From a virus: a stretch of DNA of 41,930 nt. The stretch is from the IMG/VR virus record IMGVR_UViG_3300028844_001239, positions 1-41,930 of that record; one strand, written 5' to 3'. Position numbers and translations under genes: made by a program. This document shows, in pieces, positions 8,928 through 14,756 of the stretch. The first letter of the stretch is position 1; every line of letters begins with the position of its first letter. Under the pieces are notes generated by a model. It was not told the DNA's origin. It searched no databases and saw nothing but the letters and a program-made list of their open reading frames with translations.

Positions 8928-9054
8928 CAATCGTATGAGTTCCCGAATTGTGTAAAGCCCATCTAAAGCTATCCCACATATCCCACCCTTCTGATCTAAG
9001 TTTGGCATACCATTGTTTAAATCTTCTATATCGTAGGATCATACTGTTCGCCAT
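8911..9054 (-). CDS. Small hypothetical protein, about 47 aa
   Basis: This short frame begins MANSMILRYRRFKQWYAK and ends HTIDGKNL. It is basic and aromatic-rich (RYRRFKQWYAK, WDMWDSFRWAL). The start could be ATG 9052-9054 or 9040-9042; both overlap the 3' end of the upstream membrane-protein gene. No family is recognised. Its 3' end runs through the same A6 run that disrupts the radical SAM start, so its last residues would change if that run is miscounted. Support comes from position in a contiguous chain of small genes and from gene-like composition. Confidence 0.5.
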   Translation of the reverse strand: MANSMILRYRRFKQWYAKLRSEGWDMWDSFRWALHNSGTHTIDGKNL

Positions 9055-9223
9055 TATATCCGGGGTAACTTTGACCTTTATGTACCCCTGAGTTACAGCC
9101 CACAACTACTACAAGTAAAAAGATTATAGACCAGAGAGTAACCCTTTTGCTCCACATAATGAATGCGTCAAAAGTTCTCTCTGCTTCTGCCTGTGCAGCC
9201 GCTCTTACTTCTTCGTCTGTCAT
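9026..9223 (-). CDS. Small membrane protein resembling aa3-type cytochrome c oxidase subunit IV
   Basis: This 65-residue protein has a soluble N-terminus MTDEEVRAAAQAEAERTF, then DAFIMWSKRVTLW, a single membrane span (about residues 29-43, SIIFLLVVVV) and a polar C-terminus. The ERTFDAFIxWS...TLWSIIxLL pattern resembles the short subunit IV of alphaproteobacterial aa3 cytochrome c oxidases. The stretch VVGC at the end of the span also fits a lipobox, so an inner-membrane lipoprotein is an alternative, although the N-region is unusually long for a signal peptide. The start overlaps the preceding stop as ATGA. A role in host respiration is inference. Confidence 0.6.
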   Translation of the reverse strand: MTDEEVRAAAQAEAERTFDAFIMWSKRVTLWSIIFLLVVVVGCNSGVHKGQSYPGYNGEQYDPTI

Positions 9224-9399
9224 AAAGATCTTGTTCCATAGTATGAGCGATATATCTCAGATAGTTCATGCTGATCAGTAGATTCTTGTACAACATATTC
9301 TTCTTTATCAATCCTGTGACCATCTGCGATAGCCATAGCATCCTCTAAACGTGAAGCTACGGCTAATATTTCTCCATCTTTTTTTCTGATTATATGCAT
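9220..9399 (-). CDS. Hypothetical protein, 59 aa
   Basis: The chosen start is ATG 9397-9399, because it overlaps the TAA of the upstream 56-residue gene as TAATG; the frame extends six codons further upstream without need. The product MHIIRKKDGEILAVASRLED begins like a small soluble alpha/beta domain and continues with AMAIADGHRIDKEEYVVQES. It resembles short conserved phage proteins of unknown function; no catalytic motif is visible. It is coupled to its neighbours on both sides. Confidence 0.6.
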   Translation of the reverse strand: MHIIRKKDGEILAVASRLEDAMAIADGHRIDKEEYVVQESTDQHELSEIYRSYYGTRSL

Positions 9400-9569
9400 T
9401 AGTTTAAACCAAAACAAGGAAGTATATTAAGATTGCAATACCGACCATAATCCTCAAGACCTACCATTGCCATCAGCATTAGTACTGGCACAACAGCAAT
9501 CATAAAAAATATAACTAAGAAAGCCCATCCCAATCCTTTAGTTGTACAATAATGTGTTTGCTCACTCAT
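9399..9569 (-). CDS. Single-span membrane protein, 56 aa
   Basis: This short gene starts at ATG 9567-9569 and ends with the TAA at 9399-9401 that overlaps the next ATG. The product starts MSEQTHYCTTKGLGW, has one strong hydrophobic segment (AFLVIFFMIAVVPVLMLMAM, about residues 16-35) and ends with a short cysteine-containing tail (EDYGRYCNLNILPCFGLN). No family is recognised. The TAATG coupling and near-perfect gene spacing support it as real. It is one of at least four small membrane proteins in this stretch. Confidence 0.6.
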   Translation of the reverse strand: MSEQTHYCTTKGLGWAFLVIFFMIAVVPVLMLMAMVGLEDYGRYCNLNILPCFGLN

Positions 9570-9570
9570 A

Positions 9571-9810
9571 TCAACGCTCCGCTAATATTATAGTATTCTG
9601 AGAATCATGGTAATCTCCGCTTTCATAGTAATCACGAAAAGCTTCTTCTTTTATCATTACACCATCTTTTACACGATAGGTTATGATTTCTCTACGAACA
9701 ACTCCATTAGTGTTTGCCTCGAATATAGATTTAAATGGACCTTCATCACTCATTTTCATAAAATCACCTGCTGTAGTAAACTTCAAATCTTGCATTTCAT
9801 TATTCATGTT
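9571..9810 (-). CDS. Conserved small phage protein, 79 aa
   Basis: The start is taken at ATG 9808-9810 (MNNEMQDLKFTTAGDFMKM), which overlaps the end of the upstream gene by 11 bases; an in-frame ATG at 9831 would overlap more. The body reads GPFKSIFEANTNGVVRREII then KEEAFRDYYESGDYHDSQNT. This pattern recalls small conserved proteins of marine T4-like phages with no assigned function. There are no membrane segments or catalytic motifs. It probably belongs to the same transcript as its neighbours. Confidence 0.6.
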   Translation of the reverse strand, partial: NMNNEMQDLKFTTAGDFMKMSDEGPFKSIFEANTNGVVRREIITYRVKDGVMIKEEAFRDYYESGDYHDSQNTIILAER

Positions 9811-10228
9811 CGCCGCCAAGACCTCTCCCATTATAAAAACCATATGGCTTGCGCTTTGCTACTTCAAAGGTAGCCACGGTTATTGCAACTGCGGCTAGTA
9901 GTAATGCGTGTAGCATCATGCTAACTACTCCTGCCCACATGCTACCTGCAATAATACCAAACACAATACACCACATCCAAGCTAGTACTTGCATGATCAT
10001 GTGGCGTGTATTTAAATCAGGAATATTCTTTAATGGATTAGTATTATGATCCATTACTACATTCCAACAGTTATGTACCCATTCTCTCATTGATATGACC
10101 TTTCTAAAAGTTACTTTTAAAGGATAGTGTGCATCAACATCGTCACGAAATTCAATGGCATCGTTAATGTCATTAAACTTTTCAGAGACTTTGCGATCTC
10201 TAAAAAATGCTGTTACCTTATACATCAC
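9800..10228 (-). CDS. Membrane protein, 142 aa
   Basis: The N-terminal half is soluble (MYKVTAFFRDRKVSEKFNDI, then DDVDAHYPLKVTFRKV). The C-terminal half contains two hydrophobic segments, about residues 80-98 (VLAWMWCIVFGIIAGSMWAG) and 102-122 (VSMMLHALLLAAVAITVATF), and ends KRKPYGFYNGRGLGGEHE. This suggests a two-span inner-membrane protein. Function is unknown. The start overlaps the stop of the 76-residue gene upstream (10225), so the two are coupled. ATG 10228 or the adjacent ATG 10225 could serve as start. Confidence 0.65.
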   Translation of the reverse strand: MMYKVTAFFRDRKVSEKFNDINDAIEFRDDVDAHYPLKVTFRKVISMREWVHNCWNVVMDHNTNPLKNIPDLNTRHMIMQVLAWMWCIVFGIIAGSMWAGVVSMMLHALLLAAVAITVATFEVAKRKPYGFYNGRGLGGEHE

Positions 10229-10455
10229 TTTCTCTCTGATACAAACTCGTAAAGTTTTTCAGCTTGGGATTTTATTTCATCTGGATTTAAAGCTTTTGGT
10301 ACATACTGTTTCCAAGCTTCTAGTGCCTGTTCAGTATCTTCCTTATACATTCCTAACATTTTATTGGCAAGTTCTACTTGCATGTCGTAATGTTTGTCTG
10401 CGATTTCTTTTGCCATGTTTAATACATCATAGCGGATTTGATATGGATTTGACAT
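10225..10455 (-). CDS. Conserved small phage protein, 76 aa
   Basis: The product starts MSNPYQIRYDVLNMAKEIAD and is helical and charged (KHYDMQVELANKMLGMYKED), ending EKLYEFVSERK. It resembles a small protein of unknown function conserved in marine T4-like phages. A TAGGAGACTTAA site precedes the ATG. A T4-type late promoter (TATAAATA, 10545-10552 on this strand) and a strong hairpin (10492-10513) lie upstream, so this gene probably heads a late transcript. Confidence 0.7.
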   Translation of the reverse strand: MSNPYQIRYDVLNMAKEIADKHYDMQVELANKMLGMYKEDTEQALEAWKQYVPKALNPDEIKSQAEKLYEFVSERK

Positions 10456-10491
10456 TTAAGTCTCCTATTTTTTGTGTTGTGTGTGTGACTA

Positions 10492-10513
10492 AGAGGGCGA
10501 TCTCCCGCCCTCT
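10492..10513. other. Strong stem-loop upstream of the 76-aa gene
   Basis: An 8-bp perfect stem (AGAGGGCG/CGCCCTCT) with a 6-base loop. Read on the plus strand it is followed by AACTTTTT, like an intrinsic terminator; read on the minus strand, where all nearby genes lie, it has no T-run after it. It lies a few tens of bases after a late promoter, so it would sit in the 5' leader of that transcript. Confidence 0.7.
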
Positions 10514-10533
10514 AACTTTTTAAGGTCTTCTCA

Positions 10534-10683
10534 TTATAAAGATGTATTTATAATACATTCACTTTCTTGGCTGTACGCATCATATACTGCATAAAAACCT
10601 ATTAATATACAGACAAGAATCAGCGTAGACATTACTGCAAAGCATGCCAAACCAAGTCTTTCGACCAACTCTGATGTCATCAT
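10534..10683 (-). CDS. Single-span membrane protein coupled to atpE, 49 aa
   Basis: The start ATG (10681-10683) overlaps the atpE TAA as TAATG, with a second ATG immediately after it. The product [18 protein letters not shown] has a hydrophobic segment at about residues 11-34 (STLILVCILIGFYAVY) and a short polar tail ending INTSL. No family is recognised. Direct coupling to an ATP synthase subunit c homologue suggests co-expression in the inner membrane; a functional partnership is speculation. The late promoter for the next gene lies within its last codons. Confidence 0.6.
   Translation of the reverse strand: MMTSELVERLGLACFAVMSTLILVCILIGFYAVYDAYSQESECIINTSL
10545..10552 (-). promoter_or_regulatory. 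T4-type late promoter TATAAATA
   Basis: An exact TATAAATA on the minus strand, about 90 bases upstream of the 76-residue gene start. It overlaps the last codons of the 49-residue gene. gp55 in this window is the expected sigma factor. Confidence 0.55.
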
Positions 10684-10904
10684 TATACGGCAAACATTAG
10701 TAGAAGTGCAACAAGAAATGCAAAGATTCCTAATGCTTCTGCAAATGCTATACCGACAAACATTGTTGAGTTGTCAGCCTTTTTAGGCATGTGCTTTAAT
10801 ACACTACCCACTACCATTGAAACTCCGATAGCTGCACCGCCCATTGCGAAGGTTGCTAGTCCTGCGCCAATATATGCGCCCATTGTTGCGATATCACCGG
10901 TCAT
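10683..10904 (-). CDS. atpE: F-type ATP synthase subunit c (proteolipid) homologue
   Basis: This 73-residue hairpin of two membrane helices has the hallmarks of the F0 c-ring subunit. Helix 1 is glycine-rich ([20 protein letters not shown], residues 9-28). A polar loop (KHMPKKADN, 37-45) follows. Helix 2 ([20 protein letters not shown], 49-68) carries Glu56, which matches the essential proton-binding carboxylate in the family AEALGIF context. Length and C-terminal LLMFAV are typical of alphaproteobacterial AtpE. The loop Arg-Asn/Gln-Pro that contacts gamma/epsilon reads His-Met-Pro here, an unusual change. The gene starts inside the end of the upstream gene (GGGAGA site) and is coupled downstream by TAATG. 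It lies in an operon with Hsp20 and DUF1127. No other ATP synthase gene is present in the window. Confidence 0.9.
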   Translation of the reverse strand: MTGDIATMGAYIGAGLATFAMGGAAIGVSMVVGSVLKHMPKKADNSTMFVGIAFAEALGIFAFLVALLLMFAV

Positions 10905-11073
10905 TTTGCAATCTCCCGATTTCCATCATACAACGTTTGGATTCCTCTATCATACCCATTCTTGCGAGTTCCGCTGCCGCTCTCGAATATCCTATCATCT
11001 GCGTGTAGCGATCTAATGAAGACCACAAACCCGACAAGGGTGAGAAGACATAGTTTGCTACTAAAGCTGTCAT
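10894..11073 (-). CDS. Hypothetical protein upstream of atpE, 59 aa
   Basis: The start is taken at ATG 11071-11073, which overlaps the DUF1127 stop as TAATG; an in-frame GTG nine bases upstream is less likely. The product begins [19 protein letters not shown] and continues with a helical, basic region [20 protein letters not shown]. The second half loosely resembles DUF1127-type short helical proteins, but I cannot assign it. Its 3' end overlaps the atpE start by 11 bases, so expression is linked to the c-subunit homologue. Confidence 0.6.
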   Translation of the reverse strand: MTALVANYVFSPLSGLWSSLDRYTQMIGYSRAAAELARMGMIEESKRCMMEIGRLQNDR

Positions 11074-11300
11074 TAAACCCACCCTTTTAGATTTTCATTT
11101 GAACGTGCAACATAATAGATTTCACCACGTGAAAGTCCAATATCTGCTAACTCATAATCAGTAAGTCGGCCTAGTTCTTTTTCAGTTTCACGGATCATTT
11201 TGCGATTCGCTCTATGCTGAATAAGAGTTCTTAGTGCTTCGATGATAGTTTCAATTGCCCTCGTTGAGTAGCTGTGGGCTGCTAGTATTGCTTGTGTCAT
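11073..11300 (-). CDS. DUF1127 domain protein
   Basis: The start is taken at ATG 11298-11300 after GAGGAAACAAA. The 75-residue product ends with the DUF1127 signature (ELGRLTDYELADIGLSRGEI, then YYVARSN), a short arginine-rich domain common in alphaproteobacteria. In bacteria, small DUF1127 proteins have been tied to phosphate or carbon metabolism and RNA turnover; here the role is unknown. The gene starts inside the hsp20 3' end (about 50 bases) and ends by TAATG at the next gene. Its presence supports an alphaproteobacterial host. Confidence 0.85.
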   Translation of the reverse strand: MTQAILAAHSYSTRAIETIIEALRTLIQHRANRKMIRETEKELGRLTDYELADIGLSRGEIYYVARSNENLKGWV

Positions 11301-11721
11301 TTTGTTTCCTCGTTTGACCAATATTGATTTTACGAGGACGCATTTCTTCAGGGATCACATACTGCAAATCAATTGCCAGAATGCCATCTTGAATATCTGC
11401 TCCGTTTACATTTACATGTTCGGACAGCCTAAAGGTTCGTTTAAATTTCTTTGTCGAAATGCCACGATGGATAAACTCTCTACCTTTAGAGACATGTTCC
11501 CCTGTAACAGTCAAGGTTCTATCTTTAACTTCTACAGTTATCTCATCTTGTGAAAAACCTGCGATAGCAAGTTCAATCAAGTAATCCGACTCAGATGTTC
11601 TAATGATATTATGAGGTGGATAATGATCTTGAGCATGTTTCGCCGTGAACTCTAGTTCACTGAACAGATGGTCAAAACCAACAAAAGATGAACGTGGGAA
11701 TAGTTGTTGTAAGCCTGTCAT
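11251..11721 (-). CDS. hsp20: Small heat shock protein Hsp20 (IbpA-like)
   Basis: The start at ATG 11719-11721 follows a strong AAGGAG site; a longer frame from 11745 is less likely. The 156-residue protein has an alpha-crystallin domain (NIIRTSESDYLIELAIAGF, then EITVEVKDRTLTVTGEH and FKRTFRLSEHVNVNGADIQD) and a C-terminal IxI motif (KINIG). sHSPs are ATP-independent holdases and are common in marine T4-like phages. After the IxI motif an unusual tail (TRKQNDTSNTSSPQLLNEGN) runs over the DUF1127 start. A sigma70-like promoter and a late promoter lie just upstream. Confidence 0.92.
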   Translation of the reverse strand: MTGLQQLFPRSSFVGFDHLFSELEFTAKHAQDHYPPHNIIRTSESDYLIELAIAGFSQDEITVEVKDRTLTVTGEHVSKGREFIHRGISTKKFKRTFRLSEHVNVNGADIQDGILAIDLQYVIPEEMRPRKINIGQTRKQNDTSNTSSPQLLNEGN

Positions 11722-11782
11722 TGTTATCTCCTTTTGAGCAAGCAAGATTATATTACAGCCAGATTATTCTGCACTGCAACAT

Positions 11783-11790
11783 TATTTATA
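11783..11790 (-). promoter_or_regulatory. T4-type late promoter upstream of hsp20
   Basis: An exact TATAAATA on the minus strand about 62 bases upstream of the hsp20 ATG. It lies just downstream of a sigma70-like promoter, so the operon could be transcribed both early and late. Confidence 0.65.
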
Positions 11791-11796
11791 ACATAT

Positions 11797-11825
11797 AATA
11801 TAGTACAAGTTATGCTATTTGTCAA
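11797..11825 (-). promoter_or_regulatory. Sigma70-like promoter upstream of hsp20 operon
   Basis: On the minus strand, TTGACA (11820-11825) and TATATT (11797-11802) are separated by exactly 17 bases. This near-consensus promoter lies in the non-coding gap between the JmjC-like gene and hsp20 and would drive hsp20, DUF1127, the 59-residue gene, atpE and the 49-residue gene. Confidence 0.65.
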
Positions 11826-11844
11826 TACCTAATATGCAAAAAAG

Positions 11845-12366
11845 TTAAGACCAACCAAAAGAAAATCCAACTCTAGAACTATCAGGCACTGCACAATGAA
11901 ATACGCCTGTAGGCACATATACAAAATCACCCTGTACTAGTCTTTTAGAGAATGTAGACTTCGTAGTCATACTCTGTGTACTATCATTATAGTCACAACC
12001 ATTCTCAAAGATTTTCCAAGGCATAGATCCTTTTATCATCACAAAGAATACTTCCATACCATCTTTGTGAGGTGGAGATGCTAGAGCGTTAGGACTAAAA
12101 CCTGCATAGCAATGGCAAGATATATCTAAAGTGTTAAGTATCTTTCCTAATTCAACTTTGACATTTCTAACAATAGAAAAATCATTAGTTTCAACATTAG
12201 CCCATATCTTGTGCGGATCTCTTGCTCTAGTATTGCCATTAAGAAATGATTGATCGAAGTACGGTACTAGATCATCCCAACTAGGAAAAACATTTTTAGA
12301 AAGATCTAACTGTCCATGAAATGCTTTCCTATTTGCTATAGCATCTGCTAGTCCGTCTGGGATCAT
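11845..12366 (-). CDS. JmjC/cupin-like Fe(II) oxygenase family protein
   Basis: This 173-residue protein has an HxD...H metal triad: His100-Lys-Asp102 in SPPHKDGMEVFFVMIKGSMP and His157 in YVPTGVFHCAVP. The pattern (HxD, then K/G-x-W, then GDxxYVPxGxxH) is that of JmjC/cupin_8-like 2-oxoglutarate-dependent hydroxylases acting on proteins or RNA, or of a non-enzymatic cupin. The ATG follows the regA stop by two bases. It lies at the end of the regA-gp62 run. The substrate is unknown. Confidence 0.65.
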   Translation of the reverse strand: MIPDGLADAIANRKAFHGQLDLSKNVFPSWDDLVPYFDQSFLNGNTRARDPHKIWANVETNDFSIVRNVKVELGKILNTLDISCHCYAGFSPNALASPPHKDGMEVFFVMIKGSMPWKIFENGCDYNDSTQSMTTKSTFSKRLVQGDFVYVPTGVFHCAVPDSSRVGFSFGWS

Positions 12367-12368
12367 TG

Positions 12369-12740
12369 CTATTTATTCCCAATATTATACTTTGGGCAAA
12401 GCTCCCAATCACTTTTTTCTTTGTAGGGAATGATTTTAATCAGACGTAATGGAGCACATGGATATTCAGCATCCTTATTTGCCCAATCAAGCAACCCCCA
12501 ATCACTTAGTAATGTAGCGATTGTGTTCCTACGCTCAACGTCTGTCTGTTCTAGATTTGCTTTTTTGCCATCAAGCATAAACAGTTCTTTAAAGTGGACT
12601 ATAAAGTATCTACCCTGTTTATGTAAGATATGGCACGATTGAAACAACTTCTTGTCTTTACGTGAAGCTACACCAATACGTGTAAGTGTTTCTCTTATTT
12701 TTAAAAAATCATCTGGTTCATTTAAAGTGACTTCAAGCAT
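12369..12740 (-). CDS. regA: Translational repressor RegA
   Basis: From the ATG at 12738-12740 the protein is 123 residues, nearly the T4 RegA length (122). It aligns from residue 1: MLEVTLNEPDDFLKIRETLT, then SCHILHKQGRYFIVHFKELF, then DVERRNTIATLLSDWGLLDW and ELCPKYNIGN at the end. An upstream GTG (12779) would add 13 residues but lacks T4 counterparts. RegA binds initiation regions of early phage mRNAs, including its own, and lowers their translation. The order gp44...gp62-regA matches T4 apart from the inserted island. The site before this ATG is weak, in keeping with regulation. Confidence 0.93.
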   Translation of the reverse strand: MLEVTLNEPDDFLKIRETLTRIGVASRKDKKLFQSCHILHKQGRYFIVHFKELFMLDGKKANLEQTDVERRNTIATLLSDWGLLDWANKDAEYPCAPLRLIKIIPYKEKSDWELCPKYNIGNK

Positions 12741-12765
12741 ATCGCTTGGCACCCATTCGACAATG

Positions 12766-13149
12766 TTATTTTCTTCCACCTTTGTTCACCTTCTTTTTTA
12801 TTATTATTATTTGTTCAGGTGATAAGAGGGGTAGAACTTGTTTGGCTTTGTCTTTACTGTAACCATAGTATTCTTGTACCGCATCAATATCACTTTCACT
12901 TTCGGCTTTCATCCATTTCGAAAAACGTTTCCGCTTTCGAACTATATTTATAAGAAAGTGATATTGTAGTTTATTGTCAAGATGATGGTACTGGTTCACC
13001 ACATTAGCAAGACCAACAGTGTCATTAAAATAAGAAAGAGACCTATTAGTATGAAAAGGGCTATATCCTCGTTCATCTATGTCATCCTTCATTATGTCTT
13101 TTTTGTTGTCGTTAATACTTGTTACATAATCAAAAAGTTTAGGCATCAT
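12766..13149 (-). CDS. 62: Clamp loader small subunit (T4 gp62-like)
   Basis: The product, 127 residues from ATG 13147-13149 (an adjacent ATG at 13146 is better spaced from AAGGA), begins MMPKLFDYVTSINDNKKDIM. It continues with YSPFHTNRSLSYFNDTVGLA, HHLDNKLQYHFLINIVRKRK and EYYGYSKDKAKQVLPLLSPE. This pattern matches gp62 of marine T4-like phages, which are shorter than T4 gp62 (187). It forms the 4:1 gp44/gp62 clamp loader. Its start overlaps the glutaredoxin stop. In T4 it directly follows gene 44; here about 4.7 kb of cargo separates them. Confidence 0.88.
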   Translation of the reverse strand: MMPKLFDYVTSINDNKKDIMKDDIDERGYSPFHTNRSLSYFNDTVGLANVVNQYHHLDNKLQYHFLINIVRKRKRFSKWMKAESESDIDAVQEYYGYSKDKAKQVLPLLSPEQIIIIKKKVNKGGRK

Positions 13150-13442
13150 ATTCCTTGTTCTATTCCACTGTCCTGCCAAGGCCATTCGGTCAAGGTAGTT
13201 TCCATAATCAATCGTTCAAGTTCTTCAGGAGTATATTCTCTGGTATTAGGATTAGTATTTATATGTACATCATTCGCATACAACTGAGGTACAGTTCTAT
13301 GACCCTGTTCTTTCATAAATGCTAAAGCCATTTCATCTTCTTTAATATCTATAGTATAATACGAAATATTTACTTTGTCTAGCATTTCTTTCATTAAATC
13401 GCAAAAACCACAATTTGGTTGGGTGTATAATCTTATGCTCAT
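13146..13442 (-). CDS. grx: Glutaredoxin
   Basis: This 98-residue thioredoxin-fold protein has a CGFC active site (YTQPNCGFCDLMKEML, Cys at about residues 11 and 14), the cis-Pro motif RTVPQLY and the C-terminal helix EYTPEELERLIMETT. The ATG at 13440-13442 follows AATAAGGAGAAG. Phage glutaredoxins usually reduce ribonucleotide reductase; here the nearest redox enzymes are the island's desaturase and oxygenases. It sits between the desaturase and gp62 genes. The C-terminal tail (TEWPWQDSGIEQGI) is an extra, unassigned extension. Confidence 0.9.
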   Translation of the reverse strand: MSIRLYTQPNCGFCDLMKEMLDKVNISYYTIDIKEDEMALAFMKEQGHRTVPQLYANDVHINTNPNTREYTPEELERLIMETTLTEWPWQDSGIEQGI

Positions 13443-13455
13443 CAACTTCTCCTTA

Positions 13456-14172
13456 TTAATTCTTTAGACAATATTTTATTACCCAACCAGTAGGATCTAA
13501 CTGATACCATTTAACTTGATTTGAATATCTACTACTATCATCATGATGATTCTTATGCCAACCCTCACCGACTGTAAGTATTGCACATAAGATATTGTTA
13601 TTAGGTTTACCCCCAAAGTGGTTTAACCAGTTCAGAATTATTCCTGTAGAATAAAATGCATAAAGATTAACAGTACCCATAACAAGTCCGGGAAGCACTG
13701 GATCAATCAGCAATAGTATTAGATTAATAGTGAATATAACTCTAAAGTAATGTTTTTGACAACGCTTAACGTGTTTATCCGTAATAAGATCTTTGATCAA
13801 CCTTCTATGTAGTTTAGGTTCTTTATAAAATCCTAATAATATTTGCCACCATTTAAGAGTGGTTGGTGAATGAATATCTTCTTCTGTATCACTGTGCTGA
13901 TGATGCCATCTATGGATTGCACAAATAGTAATCGGCTTACCAATACCCTGAATTGCGCCTAACCACAAAAGAATGAATTTTCGGATACTTCCTGTTTGAT
14001 AACTTCTGTGGATAAAATATCTATGCCATCCTGCATACCCACCTATCATTACTACGAGAACTGCCCAAACAATCGATGCAGCCATAGTATATGTAGATGA
14101 GTTAAGAAAACTGTATAGAACAGTAAAATGACTACTCAGCCATAATAATCTTAGTTTAGTTGCGTATGTCAT
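13456..14172 (-). CDS. Membrane fatty acyl desaturase (delta-9/stearoyl-CoA type)
   Basis: This 238-residue membrane protein has the three histidine boxes of the acyl-CoA/acyl-lipid desaturase family: HRYFIH (50-55), HRWHHQH (87-93) and HKNHH (206-210), plus the accessory NHFGG near 184. Together these bind the diiron centre. Hydrophobic segments flank the boxes (about 30-48, 66-84, 143-175). It inserts a double bond in an acyl chain using O2. It is shorter than many relatives but keeps all ligands. The start overlaps the upstream stop as ATGA and the gene closes the metabolic island. Phage relatives occur in marine T4-like phages. Confidence 0.9.
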   Translation of the reverse strand: MTYATKLRLLWLSSHFTVLYSFLNSSTYTMAASIVWAVLVVMIGGYAGWHRYFIHRSYQTGSIRKFILLWLGAIQGIGKPITICAIHRWHHQHSDTEEDIHSPTTLKWWQILLGFYKEPKLHRRLIKDLITDKHVKRCQKHYFRVIFTINLILLLIDPVLPGLVMGTVNLYAFYSTGIILNWLNHFGGKPNNNILCAILTVGEGWHKNHHDDSSRYSNQVKWYQLDPTGWVIKYCLKN

Positions 14173-14756
14173 ACCTCAGATAACCTTGATATAAAACTTT
14201 CGTCTATATTATCATTAAACTTCCAAGTGCTAAAATAATATATAGTTTGATCAACACCACGAAAGTTAGCCTCTGTCCACTTCATATCAGCACGATTTCC
14301 CATGATTAGTCGCAGCAGTTTTTCGTTCTTCCATTTGCCGATATCTTTATTTATAGATAAGTGCCTAGTAAAGAAAACAGTGTCTATATTATCAGATTCT
14401 AGCATAGGCTGAAGATGCTTTCTATACATATTATGCTCTTCTCTTAAAAATCTTAAATCTAGTTTTTTAAATGAGTTAAGCTTATACCATCTACTAAAGG
14501 TTCTTATAACATTTGATGGTAGATTGTCGTATTGATTGGCAAACCATCCCATAAACGGCTTGTCATTTTGCAACCAAAGAACCGCATACTTAAAGTTATA
14601 TTCAGAAAGTCTTTGGTAAGTAAATGGATCATCAATAAGAGACTTTGTGTTTCTTGTGTCTGTTCCTACAGACCAAATAAATTCATCCACGTACTCATCT
14701 CTGCGATCAGTAATATAAAGTTCATATCCATTTTCATCAGGCTGTCGAAGTAACAA
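14169..14756 (-). CDS. Unknown protein of the halogenase/adenylase island, 195 aa
   Basis: I do not recognise this family. It is soluble, rich in aromatic and charged residues (YAVLWLQNDKPFMGWFANQY, KKLDLRFLREEHNMYRKHLQ, TIYYFSTWKFNDN). It has alternating alpha/beta character that could fit a small acyl- or acetyltransferase, but no signature is visible. The only reasonable start is TTG 14754-14756, preceded by GAGGA, overlapping the adenylation-enzyme stop by 20 bases; the next ATG is about 68 codons in. Its stop overlaps the desaturase ATG. Coupling on both sides suggests it works in the same pathway. Confidence 0.6.
   Translation of the reverse strand: MLLRQPDENGYELYITDRRDEYVDEFIWSVGTDTRNTKSLIDDPFTYQRLSEYNFKYAVLWLQNDKPFMGWFANQYDNLPSNVIRTFSRWYKLNSFKKLDLRFLREEHNMYRKHLQPMLESDNIDTVFFTRHLSINKDIGKWKNEKLLRLIMGNRADMKWTEANFRGVDQTIYYFSTWKFNDNIDESFISRLSEV

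Noticed and set aside
9026-9223. Calling the subunit IV-like protein a lipoprotein only
   Set aside because: A VVGC lipobox-like site exists, but the 28-residue charged N-terminus is unusual for a signal peptide and the DAFIMWS region fits the oxidase family better; kept as an alternative.
10492-10513. Simple intrinsic terminator for the atpE operon
   Set aside because: The T-run lies on the wrong side for minus-strand transcripts, so I list it as a hairpin and not as a terminator.
12946-12953. TATAAATA matches inside genes (also near 13256, 19255, 24543, 25955 and 40495)
   Set aside because: They fall within coding sequence without a suitably placed downstream start; in A+T-rich DNA such matches are expected by chance.
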